This document shows positions 7,261 to 13,208 of a stretch of 16,604 nucleotides of DNA, piece by piece. The notes beneath the pieces were generated by a model. The model had not been told where the DNA came from. It did no database searches and saw only the letters and a program-made list of their open reading frames with translations. Position numbers and translations under genes: made by a program. The stretch covers positions 1 through 16,604 of the forward strand of contig JAJRVC010000116.1 of the NCBI GenBank assembly GCA_024277475.1, in the 5' to 3' direction. Each line of letters opens with the position of its first letter. Position 1 is the first letter of the stretch. The stretch is from Deltaproteobacteria bacterium (GTDB lineage: Bacteria; Desulfobacterota; Desulfobacteria; Desulfobacterales; JAFDCJ01).

Positions 7261-7722
7261 GTGAGAAAATTCAGAGCATTTTACAATAAACACAAAGATA
7301 TGTTTTTTGCGTATCTCATGCGAAGTACGGGCGATTATTACCTTGCAAGCGATATCATGCAGGAAAGCTTTACCCGCTGTCTGGAACGCTATGGCAAGGA
7401 CCCTCAGAGCGCATCCGTGCTTTACACCATCGGGCGTAATTTAATCTATGACAACGCCCGCAAACAGAAACGAAATGCTCAACTTGAAACGGATCAGAAT
7501 AATCTCATTGATGATCACGAACACTATCTCATGGTGCGTGAACAATACCGGCAGGTGCTTTGCGCCATGCAGACACTTGAAACCGATGAACGCGATATTC
7601 TGGCGCTTACCGTGAGTAGTCCATTGTCATATCGTGAAATTTCAGCAGTTACAGGTATCAGCGAGGCAAATGTCAAAGTGAAGGTCCACCGGGCAAGGGT
7701 AAAACTTAGAAAAATCATCTAG
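7261..7722 (+). CDS. ECF-family RNA polymerase sigma factor
   Basis: A small two-domain sigma factor that would direct RNA polymerase to a dedicated regulon. Region 2 starts immediately (FRAFYNKHKDMFFAYLM, then ASDIMQESFTRCLERYG, the usual D-x-x-Q-E-x-F core) and region 4 is at the C-terminus (LETDERDILALT, then SYREISAVTG with a helix-turn-helix, and VKVKVHRARVKLRKI). The frame could also begin at TTG 7243, but that codon lies just before the -10 of the proposed autoregulatory promoter; GTG 7261 gives a natural N-terminus at MRKFRAF and a nearly leaderless mRNA. It has about 154 residues with no extra C-terminal domain. It is followed at 8-11 bp by the anti-sigma-like gene, the classic sigma/anti-sigma arrangement. 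Confidence 0.9.
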   Translation: MRKFRAFYNKHKDMFFAYLMRSTGDYYLASDIMQESFTRCLERYGKDPQSASVLYTIGRNLIYDNARKQKRNAQLETDQNNLIDDHEHYLMVREQYRQVLCAMQTLETDERDILALTVSSPLSYREISAVTGISEANVKVKVHRARVKLRKII

Positions 7723-7730
7723 GCAGGTGA

Positions 7731-8291
7731 ATGATGCAGGACTATTTAATCAGTATGTTTATTGATGATGAGTTGAATCTGGACCATAAGATCGAATTTG
7801 TTGAAACCGTGCATGAAGACCGGAACTTTAAGGATGAAACAGTCGGCTTTCTCAGGCAGGAAAAAATGATCCGCTCGGATGTGGTCGATCATCTCCCGAA
7901 TGTAAAAGTTCAACTAAAAGAAAGGACCGGTTTTCGGCTCTGGCGGCCAATGGCCATTTTCGCATCCGGACTTGCAGCCGCATTGATATTCTTTTTCTTT
8001 ATCCAGTCGCCAAAAGAACAATTGTCTACGGCACACAGATTTGTTATTTATCAACCGGGGGTGAAACAGGTCGAAATTGCCGGCAGTTTTACCGATTGGC
8101 GTACGCTGCCGATGAATAGAGCCGGCACCAGCGATTACTGGGAGATAACCATCGATGTGCCGGTGGGAGAACATCGCTTCAGCTACATTCTTGAAGGTGA
8201 TCGACGGCTTGCTGATCCGACCATCCTGGTCCGTGAGAAAGATGATTTCGGCGGAGAGAATTCTATTCTTGAGGTGAATTTACAGACGTGA
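7731..8291 (+). CDS. Membrane anti-sigma-like protein with periplasmic glycan-binding E-set (CBM48/AMPK type) domain
   Basis: Probable single-pass partner of the upstream sigma factor. Residues 1-55 form a short acidic helical cytosolic part (YLISMFIDDELNLDHKIEFV) placed like an anti-sigma domain but with no zinc-binding HxxxCxxC. A transmembrane helix lies near residues 71-90 (RPMAIFASGLAAALIFFFFI). The rest resembles an AMPK-beta/isoamylase early-set module: VEIAGSFTDWRTLPM, then G-T-S-D-Y-W-E-I, then VPVGEHRFSYILEGD and LADPT, with Trp and Gly-Asp positions as in glycogen-binding domains. The start may be ATG 7731 or ATG 7734; an AGGCAGGTGA site precedes both. The stop overlaps the GTG of the next gene. 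The glycan-sensing role is inference from domain order and topology. Confidence 0.8.
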   Translation: MMQDYLISMFIDDELNLDHKIEFVETVHEDRNFKDETVGFLRQEKMIRSDVVDHLPNVKVQLKERTGFRLWRPMAIFASGLAAALIFFFFIQSPKEQLSTAHRFVIYQPGVKQVEIAGSFTDWRTLPMNRAGTSDYWEITIDVPVGEHRFSYILEGDRRLADPTILVREKDDFGGENSILEVNLQT

Positions 8292-8614
8292 AACAATATT
8301 TTCGGTTTATGATTGCCGTTTCCCTCTTGGGTGCCGGATGTGCGACTCATTATTACGAGATTAATGCAGACCGGGTAAATTTATATCTCAGGATGCCCGG
8401 GGCTAAAATTGTTTATTTTTCAAGTTCATTGGATGAATTCGCTCTTTATCCAACGAAAAAACTTGAGTCGGGGATCTGGCAGGTTGTGGTGCCGGCAACC
8501 CGGGAATTTACGTATTTTTACAAAGTAGACGGTGCTGTTTATCTGCCTGACTGCAAGTTGAGAGAAAAAGATGATTTCGGTGACGAAAACTGTGTATTCA
8601 CCCCGGACATGTAA
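8288..8614 (+). CDS. Small lipoprotein with a degenerate E-set/glycan-binding-like domain
   Basis: A 108-residue exported lipoprotein. It starts with GTG 8288, which overlaps the TGA of the anti-sigma-like gene (GTGA), indicating coupled translation. The signal sequence has a lipobox L-L-G-A-G-C with lipidated Cys18. The remaining 90 residues look like a reduced copy of the neighbour's C-terminal domain: both end with R-E-K-D-D-F-G-(G/D)-E-N, preceded by VDGAVYLPD here and EGDRRLADP there. Two further cysteines (in PDCKL and ENCVF) could form a disulfide. The pair suggests a duplication that split one fold between an inner-membrane sensor and a lipid-anchored partner. Its TAA stop lies inside the TGTAAC box of the next promoter. 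Confidence 0.75.
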   Translation: MKQYFRFMIAVSLLGAGCATHYYEINADRVNLYLRMPGAKIVYFSSSLDEFALYPTKKLESGIWQVVVPATREFTYFYKVDGAVYLPDCKLREKDDFGDENCVFTPDM

Positions 8615-8637
8615 CCTTTTTTGTTGACAGACGTTAT
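8610..8637 (+). promoter_or_regulatory. Second ECF-type promoter, before the Gly/Ser-tailed gene
   Basis: TGTAAC (8610-8615), C plus a six-T run, then CGTTAT (8632-8637) with a 16-bp spacer, matching the site upstream of the sigma gene in both boxes, the T-run and the spacing. Predicted start near 8644, about 21 nt before ATG 8665. A TTGACA at 8622-8627 lies inside the spacer but has no suitably placed -10 partner. Confidence 0.72.
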
Positions 8638-8664
8638 ATATTATAAACGCCAGGTAATGTTACG

Positions 8665-9630
8665 ATGAAAAAGATATTCATAACAATTTTTCTCCTTTTA
8701 TTTTATGCATCCATCGCCCTTGCTGATGCAGTAGATGACCGTCTGCCTCCCGAGACACCGGACAAGTTAAAAGTGAGCACCCGGCAAATGATGCAGGCGG
8801 GGCTAAAAGGTAATGACGTCATCAGGATGACCCGCTTAATGCTGGCGAATAATTTTACGATTGACAGCACCCTAAAAGCACAACAGATCATAATGAATGC
8901 CCATAATAAAGGGCTGCCGGTAGAACCCCTGGAAAACAAAGTATTCGAAGGAATGGCCAAAAACGTGAGGGCGGACAGGATTGTCCGGGCCATGGAGATA
9001 GTCCTGTCGCGATACGCCTTTGCTTACGAGCGATCTACTGTGCTTTCAAAAGGAAAAGAGCAAATAAGCCGTTTGGGAAACACTCTGGCGGCAGGTCTTG
9101 CTGCAGGGCTGAACAATCAGGATGCGGCCCAAATTTGCAGCATGGTCCAAAGCAGAGCACAAAACATGAACAGCCTTGCGCACAACAACCTTGCGCTTGA
9201 GACGCTTGAAACGGCAAGGGATATGGCACGCCTCAGTGTTGGTTCAAAGGCAGTCACTGATGTTTTAACTCAGGCCCTGCAGAAAGGCTATAATGCAGAA
9301 GAGATGAAAAGCATGCGGACTTCCTTCATGAGTCATTCTCGAACCACCTCACCGCAAAAACTTGCCAGAAGTTATTCCAAGGCCATCCAGCAAGGAAAAG
9401 GCATTGACGGCCTTGGGCGCTCTGCCGGCAAGGGCAGTTTTGCAGGATCGGGCGGAGCCGGCGATTCCGGAGGGGCGGGTGGATCAGGTGGTTCCGAAGG
9501 AGCCGGCGGCTCGGGCGACTCTGGAGGACCCGGCGGATCGGGTGGTTCCGGGGGTCTAGGTGGTGGAGGTGGCTCAGGTGGTTCCGGGGGCCCCGGGGGA
9601 GGTTCGGGTGGCTCCGGCGGGAACAAGTGA
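8665..9630 (+). CDS. Secreted helical protein with a Gly/Ser-rich C-terminal tail
   Basis: A 321-residue protein with a clear Sec signal (residues 1-20, cleavage ALA/DAVDD). Residues 21-250 are predicted helical with loosely repeated units of about 35-45 residues: M-Q-A-G-L then IRMTRLML, AHNKGLPVEPLENKVFEGM, LAAGLAAGLNNQDA, and LTQALQKGYNAEEM, repeatedly ending in a G-(L/Y)-x-x-E/Q turn. From about residue 253 the tail is almost entirely Gly and Ser with scattered Ala, Asp and Pro, lacks aromatic residues and ends GGNK. No sortase, autotransporter or PEP-CTERM motif is visible. AGGT lies 9 nt before ATG 8665. It has its own ECF-type promoter, so it is a likely main output of the sigma factor. 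I do not recognise a named family; a matrix or surface role is a guess. Confidence 0.8.
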   Translation: MKKIFITIFLLLFYASIALADAVDDRLPPETPDKLKVSTRQMMQAGLKGNDVIRMTRLMLANNFTIDSTLKAQQIIMNAHNKGLPVEPLENKVFEGMAKNVRADRIVRAMEIVLSRYAFAYERSTVLSKGKEQISRLGNTLAAGLAAGLNNQDAAQICSMVQSRAQNMNSLAHNNLALETLETARDMARLSVGSKAVTDVLTQALQKGYNAEEMKSMRTSFMSHSRTTSPQKLARSYSKAIQQGKGIDGLGRSAGKGSFAGSGGAGDSGGAGGSGGSEGAGGSGDSGGPGGSGGSGGLGGGGGSGGSGGPGGGSGGSGGNK

Positions 9631-9750
9631 TCCAGCAGTAAATGCGGGGTGAATTACTGTGCAGACGCTTGGAGGGTCATCACAACAACCCCCATAGTTG
9701 CACAACATGGCAAAAAGGATGGCTATGGGCTGTTATTATATCAGAATGAG

Positions 9751-11214
9751 CTATTGGGCCTGTTTGATTTCCGGTGTAATGATGATGTCAATACGCCGGT
9801 TCATTGCCCGACCGCTTGCGGTGGCATTGGATGCTATCGGACGCATAGAGCCATAACCAACGGCGATTATTTTTTCGTAAGGAAGCGTTTCGTTAGCCAC
9901 AAAATACTGTCTCACCGCATTGGCCCGCTGTTGCGACAGGTGCTCATTGAGTGCTTCGGAGCCGGTGCTGTCCGTATGACCTCCGATAATGACATCCGGT
10001 TCACCGAAAGTGCGGATGGCGCGCTGCACCTTGCTGAGCAGGCCGTAATCGTCCGGCATGATCACACTTTGGCCCACCGGAAAGTGCATGGTTTTTAATC
10101 GGATGATGACCTGATTTTGTTTTTTATAAACCTCAGCCTCGTAGGGTTTAAAATAGTGTTGAATACTGCTTAGTTTTTCACTGAAGCGTTTTGCGGCCAG
10201 CAGGAGCTCTTTTTCCTGATGCTCCTCGAGTGTTTTTCCCTCCAGGCTGGTAATTCGCTGCTGCAGGTTTTTAGTGTTTTCAATCATGAAATTGAGATCG
10301 GCGCGTTGGGCGGAGATAGTCGCAAGAATATTTTCGCGCTGCTTATCGAAGTGCTGATTTCTCATATCCGGAGCACCTAGTGTCTTGGAGGCTTGGTAAA
10401 GAAACCCCTCATCTTGCAGGGTGATTTGCTCGGGTTCCATGGTTTCGAACTTCCTGCTTTGCTCTGCGATCACGTGCAAGCGCCGGGCCATGAAAAGTGC
10501 TTCGACCGCCAATCGGTGCATTTCCTCTTTTTGATAAGGATTCCGGGTAATAAAGGCATCCGCTTCCGCCAGTTTTTCCTCAGCGGCTGAAAACGATTGG
10601 GGTGCGATTTTGTGCATGTCTTTGTTTTCCGCATCCTTGATGAGCCTGCGGACTTCGCCGATGGTCCGAACCTTGATTGCGCGCAACTCAAGCTCACGGA
10701 AATGCTCTGCAACGCCGGCCTGATTTTTTTGGGCGTAATTTAAATTGTTGTCTTCTATTGCTCTGGTAAGATTGCGGAATCGTTCTTCGGCATCTGTATA
10801 CTCTTTTCCCAGGGTTGTCGCTCCCGCGTCCCGCGCCAGATTGCGTGCCTTGATGGCGTTGGGCAATGTTGTTCTCGACACCCTTGCAATTTCTTCTGCA
10901 CGAACAAGCTGAGCCCGGCCGGTGGCGACATCATCGAGAATTTTTGATAGCTGATCGCCCCCTTCCAGGCCTTTTTTGGCTGCCTTGAGGGAAGCATTAG
11001 CTCTTCCAAACCAGGTCGGTGCCAGCACATGGAGCTGGTTTTTATAAGCCAGGGCGATGTCATTGTTCAACTGATTGATAAGTTCTTGAGGATTTTCCGA
11101 TTTGGAGATTGGTTTCACCTCCAGCTGTTGCCCGGCACATGCAAGCAGCATCAAAATGACAGCCGGCAGGAACATTGAGATAAAATTGGCTTTGTTTCCC
11201 AGTATTTTATTCAT
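9751..11214 (-). CDS. OmpA-domain lipoprotein with long coiled-coil (DUF4398-like) region
   Basis: A 487-residue outer-membrane lipoprotein predicted to bind peptidoglycan. The signal ends in lipobox L-M-L-L-A-C (Cys26). Residues about 40-340 are helical/coiled coil with Ala/Lys/Glu-rich repeats of the type APxxFxxAxxxLxxA (APTWFGRANASLKAAKKGL and APQSFSAAEEKLAEADAF), as in DUF4398-type proteins. The C-terminal OmpA domain has HFPVGQSVI, GGHTDSTGSEALNEHLSQ with the diaminopimelate-binding Asp, RANAVRQYF and GRAMNRRIDI with the paired arginines. GGAGGATAATAAAAG gives a good ribosome site for ATG 11214. It converges with the Gly/Ser-tailed gene (120-bp gap) and has its own sigma70-like promoter, so its membership of the ECF regulon is not supported by a site. 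Confidence 0.9.
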   Translation of the reverse strand: MNKILGNKANFISMFLPAVILMLLACAGQQLEVKPISKSENPQELINQLNNDIALAYKNQLHVLAPTWFGRANASLKAAKKGLEGGDQLSKILDDVATGRAQLVRAEEIARVSRTTLPNAIKARNLARDAGATTLGKEYTDAEERFRNLTRAIEDNNLNYAQKNQAGVAEHFRELELRAIKVRTIGEVRRLIKDAENKDMHKIAPQSFSAAEEKLAEADAFITRNPYQKEEMHRLAVEALFMARRLHVIAEQSRKFETMEPEQITLQDEGFLYQASKTLGAPDMRNQHFDKQRENILATISAQRADLNFMIENTKNLQQRITSLEGKTLEEHQEKELLLAAKRFSEKLSSIQHYFKPYEAEVYKKQNQVIIRLKTMHFPVGQSVIMPDDYGLLSKVQRAIRTFGEPDVIIGGHTDSTGSEALNEHLSQQRANAVRQYFVANETLPYEKIIAVGYGSMRPIASNATASGRAMNRRIDIIITPEIKQAQ

Positions 11215-11308
11215 CTTTTATTATCCTCCTGTGAACGGCACTAATTTTTTTCAATTAAAAAGGTCCAGTATTTTCTGCCTGGTTCCAATAAATTCATATT
11301 GTCAAGAT

Positions 11309-11337
11309 ATAATATTTTTTGTTTTTCAATTTGGCAA
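11309..11337 (-). promoter_or_regulatory. Sigma70-like promoter of the OmpA-domain lipoprotein gene
   Basis: On the minus strand TTGCCA (11337-11332) and TATTAT (11314-11309) are 17 bp apart. The start would be near 11302, giving a leader of about 88 nt. No ECF-type TGTAAC-N16-CGTT site is found upstream of this gene. Confidence 0.5.
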
Positions 11338-11357
11338 GCTTAAAAAAGGAAAAATCC

Positions 11358-11437
11358 GGCACCGGATTATCCGGTAGCGGAGTTAGCTCGGGTCGGTGCC
11401 AATGCCCTTTGACCTGATGAAGCTGACCATGATAGGG
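11358..11437. other. Structured intergenic element of unknown function
   Basis: GGCACCG (11358-11364) pairs with CGGTGCC (11394-11400). Within it lies a near-perfect dyad ACCGGAT-T-ATCCGGT at 11361-11375, so two alternative folds compete. It is followed by CCCT (11405-11408) and AGGG (11434-11437) enclosing CTGATGAAGCTGACCATGAT. On the minus strand the dyad is followed by runs of T. It lies upstream of the OmpA-lipoprotein promoter. A riboregulator, operator or small RNA is possible; it does not match a riboswitch class that I can confirm. Confidence 0.35.
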
Positions 11438-11599
11438 TAAATTCATCTGTTTAATTGTATGATGACTTTCTCAGCGATCTACCAGTGAACTATTACGATT
11501 TTAGCAAATTATGTCAAGATAACTTTGATGTGGCCGCAAAAAGGCACAAAAACCACAAAAATAGAATTTTACACTTAATAGTTTCAATAGGTTATTAGA

Positions 11600-11619
11600 T
11601 CAAAATTCGAGAATTTTGA
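11600..11619. repeat. AT-rich palindrome
   Basis: TCAAAATTC-GA-GAATTTTGA is a perfect 9-bp-arm palindrome, followed on the plus strand by CTTTTT. It could be an operator or a weak terminator, but no plus-strand gene precedes it closely. The surrounding 11440-11803 stretch shows no open coding frame of interest and is AT-rich. Confidence 0.35.
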
Positions 11620-11698
11620 CTTTTTACGAGTTTGTCAACTTTGTACAGCGAACTCTTATATAAACTACCCCCAAATGGCACGGTTTTTGATGATTAAA

Positions 11699-11718
11699 CT
11701 GGCCGTTTTTTTGGCCAG
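11699..11718. repeat. Short stem-loop upstream of the zinc-ribbon gene
   Basis: CTGGCC (11699-11704) and GGCCAG (11713-11718) flank an eight-base GTTTTTTT loop. It ends 85 bp upstream of ATG 11804. Stem length is modest, so it may be part of the leader or just a local dyad. Confidence 0.3.
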
Positions 11719-11803
11719 AAGCGGTGCTTATATGCAACTATATTGCCAAGCAATGTCAGCTTATTACAACCTCTAAACCTGGAACCAATCATCTTGGGGA
11801 CAA

Positions 11804-12289
11804 ATGCCTATCATTAATGATGATTACAAACAATTTTCTGAAGATGCCGGCGGAAACCGCTGTTTATCCTGTGGTACATCTGAAAATATGAGGCTCCGCA
11901 AATATTGTTCCATCGAGTGCCGGCAGCGGCTTCGTTATAATTTAAACCTCAGAACCGGTCTGCTAAGGGCTCTAAACACAAGATATGCGACGTTTTATTT
12001 CACCGAATTTATAATTATCTTAGATATTTTGCCATATGGTTCGGAGGAGTTGTTCAGTTACATATTTCCGCGAACCTCAGGGCGCAAACCGGTTGAAGAT
12101 TTTTGTACCATGTCCAATGTTTTAGGAAATGCGTGGTGGGCTGAAAGAAATCGCACCAATAAACGGTACCTGGCCAGCCGACTCGTACTTGAAAAAGCGG
12201 AAAGTAAAAATGCAGGGAGCGCGGCCATCCGACCTGTTAAGGTGATACAGCCGGTTTTAGAAAACTGCATGACGCATACGAACAAATAA
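11804..12289 (+). CDS. Zinc-ribbon protein, truncated remnant of a zinc-ribbon/J-domain protein
   Basis: A 161-codon frame beginning with a zinc ribbon: Cys20-x2-Cys23 and, 11 residues later, Cys-x3-Cys (NRCLSCGT, YCSIECRQRL). It continues with a conserved-looking alpha/beta region (RTGLLRALNTRYATFYF, LPYGSEELFSYIFPRTSG, MSNVLGNAWWAE). GGGGA lies 5 nt before ATG 11804. From about residue 140 the reading frame loses sense: the true C-terminus continues in another frame (see 12190-12393). I recall a deltaproteobacterial family with this zinc ribbon followed by a C-terminal J domain, so the predicted protein probably lacks its J domain. Whether the N-terminal part is still made and useful is unknown. 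Function: possibly a DnaK partner originally. Confidence 0.7.
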   Translation: MPIINDDYKQFSEDAGGNRCLSCGTSENMRLRKYCSIECRQRLRYNLNLRTGLLRALNTRYATFYFTEFIIILDILPYGSEELFSYIFPRTSGRKPVEDFCTMSNVLGNAWWAERNRTNKRYLASRLVLEKAESKNAGSAAIRPVKVIQPVLENCMTHTNK

Positions 12290-12393
12290 TCAAATGGTCC
12301 GAAAATCCGATTTTTATCAGGCGACGAGGCTTTCCGGATAAATGGTTTTATGACGGCAGTACGATCCGGTGGGTGCAGCCGGCTCCCCGCTGA
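12190..12393 (+). pseudogene. Frameshifted J-domain remnant and C-terminal tail of the zinc-ribbon gene
   Basis: In a frame different from the preceding ORF, bases 12241-12393 encode 50 residues beginning GDTAGFRKLHDAYEQ, then IRRRGFPDKWFYDG and finally RWVQPAPR, closed by TGA 12391-12393. F-x-x-L-x-x-AYE is the end of a J domain. Just upstream CATCC/GACCTG (12226-12236) would spell His-Pro-Asp-Leu, the J-domain HPD signature, if one G were restored, and a TAA at 12238 interrupts it. Helix I and most of helix II of the J domain have no counterpart in the DNA, so there has been an internal deletion plus small indels. No start codon or ribosome site serves this piece. Confidence 0.65.
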
Positions 12394-12449
12394 GTTAAAT
12401 TTAAAAATCGGATAATCGGATAAAAGGTGGGTCTCCATCGCCGCACCCG

Positions 12450-12473
12450 CCCCCGGTGTAATGTCACCGGGGG
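12450..12473. terminator. Perfect GC-rich hairpin beyond the Gly-rich gene
   Basis: CCCCCGGTG (12450-12458) and CACCGGGGG (12465-12473) form a perfect 9-bp stem with loop TAATGT, 51 bp past the stop of the minus-strand Gly-rich gene and 57 bp past the J-domain remnant. Neither side has a U-run, so it is not a textbook intrinsic terminator; it may stop or protect either transcript. The rest of 12394-12523 holds only an ATCGGATA direct repeat near 12412-12422. Confidence 0.4.
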
Positions 12474-12523
12474 AACAGGTGTGCGATCGATTTCAATTCA
12501 GGTTAAATTCAACCGGGCTAAAA

Positions 12524-13072
12524 TTATTGGACAGAATCATTGCCGTCATCATCATTTTGACCGTATGCATTGGTTGTATGTGCCCTGGTTTGTGATTGAG
12601 TTTGCAACTGTGTCTGGGCCTGCACCTGGGTTTGCAGTTGAGTTTGAATTTGGGCGTGTTCCTGAGTCCGGGCTTGTACCTGCACTTGGGACTGAGTGCA
12701 GCTGCCTTTACCTTGGTTAGCGTTTGGCCCATTCAGCGATCCGTTGCCGGAACCACCTCCGCCATTGCCGCCGGATCCGCCACCGTTACCATTGCCACCA
12801 CCGGATCCGTTACCGCCGCCGCCATTGCCACCAGCGCCAGGTCCACCACCATTGCCGCCGCCACCGCCGGCTCCACCACCCCCTCCGGGGCCTTTTGCCA
12901 GGAACATATCGGCACCCTCAAACAGCGGACTCTCGTGATCGGTGAACACCGGTACTTGCACCCCACTGTCGTCGGCCGACATTGAAGGCGACGGAACTGC
13001 ACTCCAGGCCGGAAAGGTTATGAACAACATCCCTGAAAAGCATACCAATTTTTTTAGAAATTTTCTTCGCAT
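12524..13072 (-). CDS. Secreted Gly/Asn-rich protein with Gln/Thr-rich C-terminal repeats
   Basis: A 182-residue exported low-complexity protein, no named family recognised. A Sec signal occupies residues 1-25 (MRRKFLKKLV, hydrophobic core, cleavage near AWSA/VPSPS). Residues 26-60 are an ordinary acidic linker; 61-116 are Gly with Asn and Ser; 127-163 are Gln-rich with a Q-(T/V/A)-Q alternation (QIQTQLQTQVQAQTQLQTQ) and the end is acidic (NDDDGND). One Cys125 sits between the two regions. The frame extends to ATG 13129, but ATG 13072 has a perfect GAGGAGG site at 5-nt spacing and starts the signal peptide. It carries the third ECF-type promoter, so it is predicted to be co-regulated with the Gly/Ser-tailed protein. 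Alternation of Gly and Gln tracts suggests an extracellular fibrous or matrix protein, which is inference. Confidence 0.75.
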   Translation of the reverse strand: MRRKFLKKLVCFSGMLFITFPAWSAVPSPSMSADDSGVQVPVFTDHESPLFEGADMFLAKGPGGGGGAGGGGGNGGGPGAGGNGGGGNGSGGGNGNGGGSGGNGGGGSGNGSLNGPNANQGKGSCTQSQVQVQARTQEHAQIQTQLQTQVQAQTQLQTQSQTRAHTTNAYGQNDDDGNDSVQ

Positions 13073-13208
13073 TGTATCCTCCTCTGTCTTTTTTATATGT
13101 ATCGATGAGAATTTACAGTTGATGCTCAACCGGAAATTCCTGCTGAAACGAATCCAAAACCCGATATTGCCTTGCGCCGGCGCGTGACTCTCAGATTCGT
13201 TTGACTAT

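Noticed and set aside
9372..9626. Proline-rich minus-strand ORF
   Set aside because: It is the complement of the Gly/Ser-coding tail of the 8665-9630 gene; low complexity only. The same applies to the Pro-rich plus-strand ORF at 12696-12938.
9636..9659. CAGTAA/TTACTG dyad after the Gly/Ser-tailed gene
   Set aside because: Only six base pairs with a 12-nt loop and no U-run; too weak to call a terminator.
9649..10098. 149-residue plus-strand ORF
   Set aside because: Antisense shadow of the OmpA-domain gene; its content mirrors the OmpA codons.
11401..11437. TPP riboswitch or hammerhead ribozyme resemblance (CCTTTGACCTGATGA)
   Set aside because: The matching THI-box partner segments and the hammerhead GAAA core are missing, and no thiamine gene follows.
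12051..12062. Another TGTAAC on the minus strand near 12057, and one near 7630
   Set aside because: Neither has CGTT 16 bp downstream, and both lie inside coding sequence, so they are not counted as ECF promoters.
13073..13129. Longer N-terminus of the Gly/Asn-rich protein (ATG 13129)
   Set aside because: GAGGAGG directly precedes ATG 13072, where the signal peptide begins.
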